Below, in pieces: positions 18,006 to 28,539 of a stretch of 64,000 bases of DNA (positions are counted from its first letter, which is position 1; each line of letters begins with the position of its first letter). A program made the translations under genes and the position numbers. Source of the DNA: JADGGM01 sp035277485 (GTDB lineage Bacteria > Gemmatimonadota > Gemmatimonadetes > Gemmatimonadales > Gemmatimonadaceae); NCBI GenBank assembly GCA_035277485.1, contig DATEKK010000155.1, positions 29,395 to 93,394 of the forward strand, read 5' to 3'. The notes beneath the pieces were generated by a model. It had not been told where the DNA came from. It did not search any database and saw only the letters and a program-made list of their open reading frames with translations.

Positions 18006-18560
18006 TCACCCACCTGGCGGCGTGGGCGCGTTGGACGGCGGCACTTCGATACGCAGGGGAACTGCCACGGGTCCCCACTGGAACAGCAGCGTGGCGGCGT
18101 CCGGCTCGACGGCGGGAAACGAGAACGTCAGTACGTCGACGATCGGCGTGCTGTCCGGCTTCACGGTGAACGTCACCTGCGGCGCGGACGGATCGGGGCC
18201 CTGGACGTGAAAGCGCTTCCACACCGTGCTGAAGATCACCGTCCATTGGTTAGGCTGCGGGACCATCCAGATCGAGTACTTCCCCTTGGCGAGCGGGTGC
18301 CCGTCGATCTTCACGTCGTGGTCGACATCGATGGTGGTCGCCCAATTCGCGCCCGGCGTCCACGTGCTGCCCCATTTGACGACGCCGCCGAACAGGTTGT
18401 CGCGTCCGCGCCGCTGCGGGCGATAGTACTCGATCGTGATCGTGGTGCCGTCGACGCGCTGTTGCACCATGCCGTGTTCGCTGGCCATCACCTGCGCCTG
18501 CGCGCGGGCGGGAAGGGTGGTGACTAACGCGACGGCTGCGGCGAGAACGAAGCGATGCAT
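18006..18560 (-). CDS. Exported DUF2911 protein
   Basis: Periplasmic or secreted protein of unknown function, 184 residues. ATG 18560 follows GGAG and gives the signal peptide MHRFVLAAAVALVTTLPARAQAQ. The DUF2911 core follows: 'TTITIEYYRPQRRGRDNLFG', 'WGSTWTPGANWATTIDVDHDV', 'LAKGKYSIWMVPQPNQWTVIF'. These are the conserved pieces of the family, which is common in Bacteroidota and Gemmatimonadota. The divergent ADOP permease starts 270 bp away. Confidence 0.87.
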   Translation of the reverse strand: MHRFVLAAAVALVTTLPARAQAQVMASEHGMVQQRVDGTTITIEYYRPQRRGRDNLFGGVVKWGSTWTPGANWATTIDVDHDVKIDGHPLAKGKYSIWMVPQPNQWTVIFSTVWKRFHVQGPDPSAPQVTFTVKPDSTPIVDVLTFSFPAVEPDAATLLFQWGPVAVPLRIEVPPSNAPTPPGG

Positions 18561-18829
18561 CGAGAGCTCCGGCTGAAAGTGGCCGTGTAGCGCGCTGTGA
18601 ACTGACGCGGACGTGTGCGTACGGAGAATCGCCGATGGCGACCGTTGGTTCCGCGCCGGCGAGCTCGAGGACACAGGCCCAATGCCTGGTGCGTCCCAAG
18701 CCGCGTCGTTCCGAGAACATAATCGTGTGCGCCGCGTCCGCGCAGCGCCGGCCGCCGGCGGTGTGACCGACGCGCAGCTTGGCTGGTTGATGACGTGCAG
18801 CCATCCATGCTTTCGAGCTGGGTCACGCC

Positions 18830-21313
18830 ATGCGCGGGTCTTTCGATACGCACAAACCATCTCGCGGCGTTCTCCGCGACCTTCGGCACGCGGCGCGATC
18901 GCTTCGTCGCGCGCCGTCGTTCATGATGATCGCGATCGCCACGCTGGCGTTGGGCATTGGCAGCGCGACGGCCGCGTTCAGCGTCCTCGACACGATCGTA
19001 CTGCGCGGCATGCCGTACCGCGAGGCGAGCCAGCTGCGCACGATCTTCGAGATCGCGGACGACGGCAGCGGGCGCACGCCATCCTATCCGACATTCCTCG
19101 ACTGGCAGACGCAGCGACGCGCGGTGTCCGCCACCATCGATGGGTTTGCGTTCGTGCGCGGCGATCAGGTGTCGCTGCCCGGCAATCGAGAGGACCGGCA
19201 GCTCGTGGCGTACGTCTCACCCGGCTTTTTTCCGCTCATGGGCACGCATGCCTGGTTAGGCCGCACCTTCGCGTCCGATGAGGAGGAGGTGGGTGGACCG
19301 CGCGTAGCGGTTCTCTCCTACGATCTCTTCGTGGACCGGTTCGGCGGCGACCGGTCGATCGTCGGACGCGCGGTCGATCTCGATAGCGTTCCGACCACGA
19401 TCGTCGGTGTGATGCCGCCGCACTTCGCCTATCCGAATTTCGCGTCGGGCGGTTGGGCGCCGCCCAAGTTGTGGGAGCCGATTGCGGTCTTCGGCGCGCT
19501 GCACCCCGAGGTGCTGGCGCGTCGCGGCCTGCACGTGGACAGCCGCACGATCGTGCGGTTGCGGCCCGGCGTCGACTCCGTGGGCGCCGTGACGGCGATG
19601 CGGACGATCGAACGGCGCCTGGCCGCCGCATACCCCGCCGATCAAGCGCATTGGACATCGGTCGCGCTGCAGTCGATGTCGGCCGAGTTGTTGGGCGGAC
19701 TCGAGCGCTCGCTGACGATGATCAGCGGTGCCGTGGGGCTCGTGATGCTCTTGGCGTGCGCGAACGTGGCCACGTTGTTTCTCATCCGCGCGGGCGCGCG
19801 GGCGCGCGACACGGCCGTGCGCAGTGCGTTAGGCGCATCGCGGCGACGCGTCGCGCAGCAGCCGGTGTGCGAGGCGCTGCTGGTGGCGCTCGCGGCCGGC
19901 GCGATCGGTGTCCTGCTCGCCGCGGCCCTGGTCGGGTTTACGCGACACAGCTTGGCGTCATCGCTTCCGTTCGGCTCGACGCTGCACCTCGATGTTCGCG
20001 CGGTGGAATTCGCGATCGCCGCCTCGGTTGTCACGGCGTTGATCGTCGGCGCGGTGCCGGCCGTGCACACGTCGGCGGTGCAGGCGATGCGGCTGGTCCG
20101 GAGCGGCGCGACGGCCGCGGTGGGCGGACGCCGCGAGCGCCGCGCCCGCGATGTGCTCGTCGTGGTGCAGTTCGCGCTGGCGCTCTCGTTGCTGCTCGGC
20201 GCGGGCCTCCTGCTCCAGAGTTTCCGCCGGTTGGTCGCGGTTCCGTTAGGCTTCGACCCCAACGGGGTGGTCGCGTTCGCGATCGCGCCCATGTCGCACG
20301 CGTACGACCAGCCGGCCGCCGCCGCGGCGCTCTACGATCGGATTCTGGACGCCGAGCGCGCCATTCCGGGCGTCGAGGTCGCCGCGGCAGCGGGTGGTGC
20401 ATTGATCCCGACCACCGTCGTGCCCGAGCACGCTGCGCCGAACGGAGAACCGCTCCGTGCGCTGTACCATCCGGTCTCGACGGACTATCTGCGCGCGATG
20501 CGCATCCGGCTCGTGTCCGGCCGGTGGTTCGCCGACGGCGACATGCGCGCGCCGTTGACCGGCGGTCTCGTGGTGAGCGAAACGCTCGCCCGTCGGTTAG
20601 GCGGCAATCCGATCGGCCATCGCATCACCATCCGTCGCCAGTCGCAGGCGCGCGCCGATTTCGGGCAGCCCATCACGCTGCCCGTGATCGGTGTCGTGCA
20701 CGACGTGAAAGAGTTCGGCCCGGCCACAGACACGGACGCCGAGGTCTATCTGCCGTACACGCTGGAAGTATGGTCGTGGATGAGCTTCGCCGTGCGCGCG
20801 GCCGATCCCTATCGCGTGCAGCACGCGGTAGAGGACGCCGTACGGAAGGTCGAGCCATCGATCCGGTTCGTGTTCGGACCGTCGGTCACGCCCGGCGGTG
20901 CGGCGCAGATCGACCCGGAACGGCGTTTCGTGACGACGGTCGTGACCGGTTTCGCGGGCGCGGCGCTCTTGCTCGCGGCGCTCGGCCTCTACGGGATCGC
21001 CGCCTACGGAGTCGCCCAACGGACGCGCGAGATCGGCGTGCGCATGGCGCTCGGCGCGACGGAGCAACGTGTGGTGACGCTCGTCGTGCGTGAGGCCATC
21101 GTGCTCGTCGCGGCCGGAGCGGTAGCCGGTGCGCTGCTCGCGGGTATGTCGACGCGCGTGATTCGCGCGATGCTGTTCGGCACATCGGCGGCCGATCCCG
21201 AGGCGCTCGCCGGGGTCATCATCGTGCTGGCGCTCGTTGCGATTGCCGCCGTGTATGGTCCGGCGCGTCGCGCCGCGCGGATCGACCCCGCGATCGCGAT
21301 CCGCGGCGACTGA
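18830..21313 (+). CDS. ADOP-type ABC permease (FtsX/MacB-like)
   Basis: Large inner-membrane permease of the ADOP (acidobacterial duplicated orphan permease) type, 827 residues, with two FtsX-like halves and two periplasmic MacB-core domains. Each half has one N-terminal and three C-terminal helices; 'RTREIGVRMALGATEQRVV' and 'PARRAARIDPAIAIRGD' are the closing FtsX pieces. No ATPase gene is adjacent, as is usual for ADOPs. Unlike the two other ADOPs here, it lacks the 70-residue cytoplasmic N-terminal extension (E.R.H...E) and begins directly with 'DLRHAARSLRRAPSF'. Contains four GTTAGGC words, each coding Leu-Gly. Confidence 0.88.
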   Translation: MRGSFDTHKPSRGVLRDLRHAARSLRRAPSFMMIAIATLALGIGSATAAFSVLDTIVLRGMPYREASQLRTIFEIADDGSGRTPSYPTFLDWQTQRRAVSATIDGFAFVRGDQVSLPGNREDRQLVAYVSPGFFPLMGTHAWLGRTFASDEEEVGGPRVAVLSYDLFVDRFGGDRSIVGRAVDLDSVPTTIVGVMPPHFAYPNFASGGWAPPKLWEPIAVFGALHPEVLARRGLHVDSRTIVRLRPGVDSVGAVTAMRTIERRLAAAYPADQAHWTSVALQSMSAELLGGLERSLTMISGAVGLVMLLACANVATLFLIRAGARARDTAVRSALGASRRRVAQQPVCEALLVALAAGAIGVLLAAALVGFTRHSLASSLPFGSTLHLDVRAVEFAIAASVVTALIVGAVPAVHTSAVQAMRLVRSGATAAVGGRRERRARDVLVVVQFALALSLLLGAGLLLQSFRRLVAVPLGFDPNGVVAFAIAPMSHAYDQPAAAAALYDRILDAERAIPGVEVAAAAGGALIPTTVVPEHAAPNGEPLRALYHPVSTDYLRAMRIRLVSGRWFADGDMRAPLTGGLVVSETLARRLGGNPIGHRITIRRQSQARADFGQPITLPVIGVVHDVKEFGPATDTDAEVYLPYTLEVWSWMSFAVRAADPYRVQHAVEDAVRKVEPSIRFVFGPSVTPGGAAQIDPERRFVTTVVTGFAGAALLLAALGLYGIAAYGVAQRTREIGVRMALGATEQRVVTLVVREAIVLVAAGAVAGALLAGMSTRVIRAMLFGTSAADPEALAGVIIVLALVAIAAVYGPARRAARIDPAIAIRGD

Positions 21314-21341
21314 CCGCCGCCCCGGCAACCCTTTGCTTCCC

Positions 21342-21381
21342 TTGACGGTCGAAAGAAAGGAGTGCATTCTCCTTTCGACCG
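21342..21381 (+). promoter_or_regulatory. Promoter and PadR operator of the padR-ADOP operon
   Basis: TTGACG (21342-21347) and CATTCT (21365-21370) are spaced 17 bp. Overlapping the -10 box is a dyad AAAGGAG-TGCATT-CTCCTTT (21356-21375), framed by a second pair CGGTCG (21346-21351) / CGACCG (21376-21381). PadR repressors bind such dyads over their own promoters, so autoregulation is likely. Confidence 0.6.
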
Positions 21382-21397
21382 CCGATAGGAGAGGCCA

Positions 21398-21739
21398 GTG
21401 GCCGAGGACGCCCGCAACGACCTGCTGCAAGGCACGCTGGACATGCTCGTGCTCAAGACGCTCCAGCTGGGCCCCATGCATGGGTGGGGCATCACCGAGC
21501 TGCTCCAGCGCGGCTCGGCCGACGTGCTCCAGGTGGGGCAGGGGTCGCTCTATCCCGCGCTCTATCGCCTCGAGCGGCAGCGCTTCATCAAGTCGTCGTG
21601 GCAGATCACCGAAAACAAGCGACGCGCGCGGTACTACGCGCTCACGGCCCGCGGCCGTCAGCGGTTGGCCGAGGAGCGTGCGAACTGGGCGCGGATGTCG
21701 CACGCCATCGAGATGATCCTGCACCTGTCGTCCACCTGA
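21398..21739 (+). CDS. PadR-family repressor of the following ADOP permease
   Basis: Winged-helix regulator, 113 residues, GTG start at 21398 behind TAGGAGAGG. Seen: 'LLQGTLDMLVLKTLQLGPMHGWGITELLQ', 'QVGQGSLYPALYRLERQRFI' and 'NKRRARYYALTARGRQRLAEE'. It ends 15 bp before the ADOP gene and is therefore its operon partner. The dyad at 21346-21381 is the probable autoregulatory site. Confidence 0.92.
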   Translation: MAEDARNDLLQGTLDMLVLKTLQLGPMHGWGITELLQRGSADVLQVGQGSLYPALYRLERQRFIKSSWQITENKRRARYYALTARGRQRLAEERANWARMSHAIEMILHLSST

Positions 21740-21754
21740 GGGCTGGAGGTCCGC

Positions 21755-24412
21755 ATGCGGTTCTTCGACACACTCGCGGAAGCGGTGGCTCGGTTGGGCG
21801 GATTGTTCGGCCGGCGCGAGCGCGAGGCGCGCCTAACGGACGAGATGCGGTTCCACGTGGACATGCAAGCGGAAGCCCTGGTGCGCGCCGGCACCGAGCC
21901 GGCCGAGGCGCGGCGGCAAGCGTTGGTGGCGTTCGGCGGACGGGAACGGTGGCGCGATGCGGCGCGCGACGAGTACCGCGGCCAATTCTTCGACCACCTC
22001 GGCCAGGATGTGCGATACGGCGCGCGATCGCTGTTCCATGCGCGCGTGTTCACGGCGGCGTCGGTCGCGACGCTGGCGCTCGGCATCGGGGCCACGACCG
22101 CGATCTTTTCGGTCGTCGACGCCGTCTTGCTGCGACCGCTGCCGTACGCCGATCCGAACGGTCTCGTGATGTTGTGGGAGCATCACATGTCGGATGTGGG
22201 TGCGTCGCACAACGTGACGGGTCCGGCGAACTTCCTCGATTGGCGTGACGAGGCACGATCATTTTCCGCGATGGCGGCATTTGCCAGCGCGCGGGTCACG
22301 ATCGTGGCGCCGGGCGGAGATCCGGTGTCGGAGCAAGCGCGCTACGCGAACGCGGCGCTGCTGCCAATGTTAGGCGTGAAGCCGGTGCTCGGCCGATTGT
22401 ACGGCGAGGCGGATGATCAAGCGGGTGCCGCGCGCGTGGCTGTGCTCGACTACGGACTCTGGCAGCAGCACTTCGGCGGCAGGCGCGACATCGTTGGCCG
22501 CACGGTGCAGCTCAACGGCAACGATGTCACCGTGGTGGGCGTGCTGCCCAAGGGGTTCGCGTTCTTCGAGCCGGCGGCGTTGTGGCTGCCGATGCGATTC
22601 GGCAACGAGGATCGCACGGCGCCGGGACGCTACCTGCAGGTACTTGCGAGGCTCAAGCCCGGGGTGTCGTGGCAGCAAGCGGACCTCGAGATGAAAGCGA
22701 TCGCGCGCCATCGCGCGATCGACGTGCCGGAGTTGGATGCCAACTGGACCGCGCTGGCGAGCCCGTTGCGCGATGACCTGGTTGGCAACGCGCGGACGCC
22801 GCTGCTCGTGCTGCTCGGCGCGGTGGGGTTTCTGTTGCTCATCGCGTGCACGAACGTCGCGAACCTGATGCTGGCGCGCGCGGGCGACCGGCGGCGCGAG
22901 ATGGCCGTGCGCGTCGCGCTCGGCGCGGCGCCCAGGCGCATCCTCCTGCAGATGCTCACCGAGAGCGTGATGCTGGCGCTCGCCGGCGCTGCGTTAGGCG
23001 TGGCCGGCGCGTGGGCGGGCACGCGCGTGCTCGGTCGCATGGTGCCGCCCAAGCTGGACGCGGCGGCCGTGAGCGGTATCGGCCTCGATGCGCGCGTGCT
23101 GGTGTTCGCCATTCTCGTCGCGTTGGTCACGGGCATCGCGTTCGGATTGGCGCCGGCGCTGCAGAGCGCCCGGCACGATCCGAAGGACGCGATGAACGAG
23201 GGCGGCCGGAGCGGCGGCGCCGGCAGCCGGCGCGCAGGTCGGCTGCGCGCCGCGCTCGTGGTGGTCGAGATCGCGCTGGCGGTGGTGCTGCTGGCCGGCG
23301 CGGGGCTCATGGTGCGCAGCCTGGCCGACCTCCGCCGCGTTCCGTTAGGCTTCGACGCCGGGCACGTGCTCACCGCCGGCGTGGTGCTGCACGGACACGC
23401 GTACGACAGCACCGCGGCCGCGATCGGCTTCTTCGAGCGCGCCGAGCAGCGGATCGCGGCCCTGCCGGGCGTGCGGTCGGTCGGATCCATCAGCTGGTTG
23501 CCGCTCTCGGGTCTGCGATCCGCGAGCAGCTTCACCGTGGTCGGGCAGCCCGTCCCGCCGTTAGGCCAGGAGCCGGTGGGCGATTTTCGCGCGATCACGC
23601 CCGGCTATTTCGCCGCGATGGAAATCCCGATCGAGGAGGGACGCGGCCTCGAGGCCGCCGACCGGCGCGGCGCCGCGCAGGTGGCCGTGGTGAGCCACAC
23701 ACTCGCGCACACATTCTGGCCGAACGGATCGGCGTTGGGCCACGAGCTCAAGTACGAATGGGATGGCTGGTACACGGTGCGCATTGTCGGTGTGGCGGGC
23801 GATGTCCATCACGACGGACCGCGCACCGAACCCTACATGGAGATCTACCGGCCGCTCGAGCAGTTCCCGTACACGGGGATGACGTTCGTCGTGCGTTCGT
23901 CCGGCGATCCGCTCGCGCTTGCCGCGCCGCTGCGCGCCGCCTTGCGCGATCTCGATCCGGCGCAGGCGCTGGCAAACGTGAAACCGATGACCGATTTCGT
24001 GCACGCGTCGGTCGGCGACACGCGGCTCGACACAGTGTTGTTCGCCGCCTTCGGCGTCATCGGGCTCGTGTTGGCGATGATCGGGATCTACGGCCTCGGC
24101 GCGTACACAGTCCAGCAGCGGCGCCACGAGTTCGGCATCCGGATGGCGTTAGGCGCGCAGCGCGGGGCCGTGTTGTCGATGGCTATTCATCGGGGACTCG
24201 TGTTGGCGGCGATCGGGCTGGCCGTGGGCGTGCTCGGTGCGCTGAGCCTCACGCACCTCATGGGGGCGCTGCTGTTCGGGGTCAAGCCGAACGACCCGGT
24301 GACCTTCGTGTGGGTGGCGGTCGCGCTGGGCAGCATTGCCGCGCTCTCGGCGTGGGTGCCGGCGCGGCGCGCAACGCGGCTCGATCCGGTGGCCGCGTTG
24401 CGCAGCGACTAA
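21755..24412 (+). CDS. ADOP-type ABC permease with N-terminal extension
   Basis: 885-residue duplicated FtsX/MacB-like permease. Residues 1-75 are the ADOP cytoplasmic extension (REREARLTDEMRFHVDMQAEAL...EARRQALVAFGG), then helix 1 'VFTAASVATLALGIGATTAIFSVVDAVLLRPLPY'. Two MacB periplasmic domains and two triple-helix FtsX blocks follow; the last ends 'VPARRATRLDPVAALRSD'. No partner ATPase is present. Five GTTAGGC words all fall in the Leu-Gly phase (TTA GGC); a sixth, reversed word is at 21831. Confidence 0.92.
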   Translation: MRFFDTLAEAVARLGGLFGRREREARLTDEMRFHVDMQAEALVRAGTEPAEARRQALVAFGGRERWRDAARDEYRGQFFDHLGQDVRYGARSLFHARVFTAASVATLALGIGATTAIFSVVDAVLLRPLPYADPNGLVMLWEHHMSDVGASHNVTGPANFLDWRDEARSFSAMAAFASARVTIVAPGGDPVSEQARYANAALLPMLGVKPVLGRLYGEADDQAGAARVAVLDYGLWQQHFGGRRDIVGRTVQLNGNDVTVVGVLPKGFAFFEPAALWLPMRFGNEDRTAPGRYLQVLARLKPGVSWQQADLEMKAIARHRAIDVPELDANWTALASPLRDDLVGNARTPLLVLLGAVGFLLLIACTNVANLMLARAGDRRREMAVRVALGAAPRRILLQMLTESVMLALAGAALGVAGAWAGTRVLGRMVPPKLDAAAVSGIGLDARVLVFAILVALVTGIAFGLAPALQSARHDPKDAMNEGGRSGGAGSRRAGRLRAALVVVEIALAVVLLAGAGLMVRSLADLRRVPLGFDAGHVLTAGVVLHGHAYDSTAAAIGFFERAEQRIAALPGVRSVGSISWLPLSGLRSASSFTVVGQPVPPLGQEPVGDFRAITPGYFAAMEIPIEEGRGLEAADRRGAAQVAVVSHTLAHTFWPNGSALGHELKYEWDGWYTVRIVGVAGDVHHDGPRTEPYMEIYRPLEQFPYTGMTFVVRSSGDPLALAAPLRAALRDLDPAQALANVKPMTDFVHASVGDTRLDTVLFAAFGVIGLVLAMIGIYGLGAYTVQQRRHEFGIRMALGAQRGAVLSMAIHRGLVLAAIGLAVGVLGALSLTHLMGALLFGVKPNDPVTFVWVAVALGSIAALSAWVPARRATRLDPVAALRSD

Positions 24413-24414
24413 CG

Positions 24415-25035
24415 CTACTTGTGGGCCTTGGCGGAGTCCGCTGCCGCCTTCTTGAACATCGGCAGGTACTGTCCGTAGCCCTCGGCCTCGAGCGAGTCGA
24501 CTGGCACGAAGCGCATGGCCGCCGAATTCATACAGTAGCGCAGGCCGGTGGGCTTTGGCCCGTCATCGAACACGTGGCCCAGATGGGAATTCGCGTGTTT
24601 CGAGCGGACCTCCGTCCGAACCATGAAGGCCGAGCGGTCGGTATCGGTGGTGATGTTTTTGGAGTCGAGCGGTTTGGTGAAGCTTGGCCACCCGGTGCCC
24701 GAGTCGAACTTGTCGAGGGAGCTGAACAGCGGCTCGCCCGAGACGATGTCGACGTAGATGCCGGCCTGGTGGTTGTCCCAGTACTCGTTGTGGAACGGCG
24801 TCTCGGTGAACGCGTGCTGCGTGACCTCGAACTCGAGGGGCGTGAGACGTTTGTGGAGCTCGTCGTCGCTCGGCTTCTTGTAGTGATCCATGGCGTGATC
24901 TCCGGCGTACGGCGCGGCAGCCGGCTGGGCCGCGGCCGCTTCGTTAGGCGCCTGGGCTCCAGCCGTGTGCGTGACGGCCAGCGCCAGCGCGATCGCTCCG
25001 GCAATGCCGGCGATGCTGACCAGTTGGGTGCGCAT
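24415..25035 (-). CDS. msrB: Exported peptide-methionine (R)-S-oxide reductase, zinc-less MsrB
   Basis: Repairs oxidised methionine in periplasmic proteins. From ATG 25035 it has 206 residues: a signal peptide (MRTQLVSIAGIAGAIALALA...AGAQ), an Ala/Pro linker, then the MsrB fold with 'LFSSLDKFDSGTGWPSFTKPL', 'SHLGHVFDDGP' and the catalytic Cys in RYCMNSAAMRFV. The two CxxC zinc pairs are absent, and Thr replaces the usual resolving Cys in SG(C)GWPSF. Reduction must therefore use another Cys, which is not visible, or direct thiols. It is convergent with the ADOP gene, with 2 bp between stops. Confidence 0.88.
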   Translation of the reverse strand: MRTQLVSIAGIAGAIALALAVTHTAGAQAPNEAAAAQPAAAPYAGDHAMDHYKKPSDDELHKRLTPLEFEVTQHAFTETPFHNEYWDNHQAGIYVDIVSGEPLFSSLDKFDSGTGWPSFTKPLDSKNITTDTDRSAFMVRTEVRSKHANSHLGHVFDDGPKPTGLRYCMNSAAMRFVPVDSLEAEGYGQYLPMFKKAAADSAKAHK

Positions 25036-25263
25036 GTGTCCTCGGAGGCTGAAGGTCCGGCCCGACAGCACGTGCGCGTCTACCGTGTCACGGCGCCATC
25101 GAGCCTAGCTAAAAATAACCGCCCCGGCACCCGTTGGTTCCTTGGATCAGGCGGCCTCGGCCGGGCATTGCTCGAGGGGTTCCGGCGCGCCGCCGCCTGT
25201 GTATGCTTGGAATTGACCGCTTGCGGCCCATCGCCCGGCGGCCCCGCCTTCCGGAGATTTTTC

Positions 25264-25533
25264 ATGTGCCGAAACATCAAGACACTGGCCAACTTTGCGC
25301 CGCCTGCCACGGATGACGAGATCCGTGCCTCGGCGCTGCAGTTCGTGCGCAAATTGAGCGGCAGCACGCATCCGTCGCGTGCTAACGAGGAGGCATTCCA
25401 TCGCGCGGTGGACGAGGTGACCGCGACGGCGCGTCGTCTCATCGATTCGCTCGAGGTGCGGACGCCGCCGCGCAACCGGGAGGAGGAAGCGCGCAAGGCG
25501 AAGGAGCGGTCTCGGAGGCGGTTTGCGTCGTGA
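25264..25533 (+). CDS. DUF2277 family protein
   Basis: Small 89-residue cytoplasmic protein starting MCRNIKTLANFAPPATDDEI, the hallmark of DUF2277, followed by 'ALQFVRKLSGSTHPSRANEEAF' and a Lys/Arg/Glu-rich C-terminal helix. Function is unknown. A much longer frame extends upstream through the ADOP and msrB genes in other phases, but only this last part is conserved. Confidence 0.88.
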   Translation: MCRNIKTLANFAPPATDDEIRASALQFVRKLSGSTHPSRANEEAFHRAVDEVTATARRLIDSLEVRTPPRNREEEARKAKERSRRRFAS

Positions 25534-25615
25534 CGGTTCGTGCGCCGGCGGAACAATGCGCCGGCTGTGGTGATTGATTGGTCTCCACGAACGACCTTCG
25601 CTTCGGAGCTCCTGC

Positions 25616-26398
25616 ATGCGCTTGGTGTGGTTCTGTCTGGCCGCGATGCTCGCGGCGTCGCCGTCTCAGGCCCAGACCATCACGCCGGGAAGCCCGTTGC
25701 TTCGTGTCGATCGCATCCATCCGTACGCGGACTCCATCACCCTTGTTCTCGTCCCGAAGGACAGTGCCCAACGGGTCTTTGGCACGCTGATCCGTCGCGT
25801 TCAGCTCGCGCGCGACAGCAACGTGGCGGTGTTCCGCGAAACGCAAGACTACACGTACGACGGTGGCCAGACGGAAACAGACACGATGGATGTGTCAGCC
25901 GCGACGCTCGAGCCGATGCGCGTGTTCGAGTCGAACGGTGCGCGTGGGGACGATGTGCGGTTTCACGACAGCCGGTTGACGGGCACCGCGTGGTCGCCGG
26001 ATTCGGGGCGGCGCGCCATCGACGCTCCGTTCGGCGCGGCGTTTTTTCACGGGATGACGACCGAGGCGTTTCTGGCGGCGTTCCCGCTGGCGTTGGACAG
26101 CACGCTCCACCTACCGGTCGGCGAGACGCCGGATGCGCACGTGCGGATGGCGGAATTTCGCGTGACCGGCGAGCGCATGCTGCGCACGGCGGCGGGCGAG
26201 GTGGAGTGCCTGGTGGTCCAGGAGTCGCCGACGACGGTCGCTTGGGTCTCGAAGGCGGACGGACGGCTCGTGCGGCTGCATTGGACGCTGCCTAACGGAG
26301 CCACGGTCTGGAAGCTGCCCACCCGCGATGTCCCCTTCCTCGACACACAGGATCTCACCGCGGCGCGCGGCGCGCTGACGACCGGTACGGCGCGTTAG
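25616..26398 (+). CDS. Exported protein of unknown function (DUF3108-like)
   Basis: 260 residues from ATG 25616, behind CGGAG, with signal peptide MRLVWFCLAAMLAASPSQAQ. The mature part is beta-rich: 'RETQDYTYDGGQTETDTMDVSAATLEPMRVFES', 'ATVWKLPTRDVPFLD'. The pattern of sugar- or peptide-like repair of a 'base to product' measure resembles DUF3108 lipid/polymer-binding proteins, but the match is weak. The TAG stop lies in a GTTAGGC word. Confidence 0.55.
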   Translation: MRLVWFCLAAMLAASPSQAQTITPGSPLLRVDRIHPYADSITLVLVPKDSAQRVFGTLIRRVQLARDSNVAVFRETQDYTYDGGQTETDTMDVSAATLEPMRVFESNGARGDDVRFHDSRLTGTAWSPDSGRRAIDAPFGAAFFHGMTTEAFLAAFPLALDSTLHLPVGETPDAHVRMAEFRVTGERMLRTAAGEVECLVVQESPTTVAWVSKADGRLVRLHWTLPNGATVWKLPTRDVPFLDTQDLTAARGALTTGTAR

Positions 26399-26437
26399 GC
26401 CTGCGCGGCGCGGATACGCGCGGACGGCTTCCTTGCC

Positions 26438-27847
<1,410 letters not shown>

Positions 27848-27935
27848 GACGTCTCCGGTGACAGGCAGTACTCTCGGGCGGACAACCCGGCGTCAGCACA
27901 CCATTCTCATATCGCGAACGTCGAAGAGCAAGCAC

Positions 27936-28439
27936 ATGATCACGATTCCCACGATCACCACCAACCGGCTCGTGCTGCGCGCGTTCGTGCAACGCGACCT
28001 CGAGGAATACGCGACCATCGTCGGCGATCCGGAGGTCACCAAATACCTCGGCGACGGTCATGCTCTGTCGCGCGATGAAGCGTGGCGGCAGATGGCCGTG
28101 ATCCTCGGACACTGGATGCTGTTCGGCTACGGTCTGTGGGCCGTCGAAGAACGCGCGACCGGCGCGCTCATAGGCCGCATCGGATGTCAGCAGCCGGAAG
28201 GATGGCCGGGATTCGAAATCGCATACACCTTGGGCCGAGCGTATTGGGGACGCGGATACGCGCGCGAAGGCGCCGGCGCCGCACTCGCGTACGCACGCGA
28301 GGTACACGGCCGCACGAGCATCATCAGCTTGATCCGTCCCGCAAACGCGGGTTCCATCCGCGTCGCGCAATCGCTCGGCGCGACGTTAGACGGCGAGGTC
28401 GAGTTCTTCGGTGGACCCACGCTCATCTATCGGTACTGA
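27936..28439 (+). CDS. GNAT-family N-acetyltransferase (RimJ/RimL type)
   Basis: Acetyl-CoA-dependent acetyltransferase, 167 residues from ATG 27936 (MITIPTITTNRLVLRAF). Motif B/A elements: 'LIGRIGCQQPEGWPGFEIAYTLGRAYWGRGYAREGAGAALAYA', with the acetyl-CoA loop R-G-Y-A-R-E-G, then 'LIRPANAGSIRVAQSLGATLDGEVEFFGG'. Substrate is unknown. An in-frame ATG at 27846 would add 30 unconserved residues. Confidence 0.87.
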   Translation: MITIPTITTNRLVLRAFVQRDLEEYATIVGDPEVTKYLGDGHALSRDEAWRQMAVILGHWMLFGYGLWAVEERATGALIGRIGCQQPEGWPGFEIAYTLGRAYWGRGYAREGAGAALAYAREVHGRTSIISLIRPANAGSIRVAQSLGATLDGEVEFFGGPTLIYRY

Positions 28440-28539
28440 CGACTCCCGTCGCCATTACGCGACTACCGGCGGTTCGCTATTCTCTCATCCACCGCGGCGC
28501 CTCGCGCGCCAACACAGTGACTTTCTCGTCGAGGAATTC

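Noticed and set aside
19453..21093. 546-codon frame inside the first ADOP permease
   Set aside because: Shadow frame without hydrophobic segments or motifs.
22846..25533. An 895-codon plus-strand frame across the ADOP and msrB genes
   Set aside because: It is the out-of-phase shadow of both genes (Arg/Ala/Gly-rich). Only its last 89 codons (DUF2277) are a real gene.
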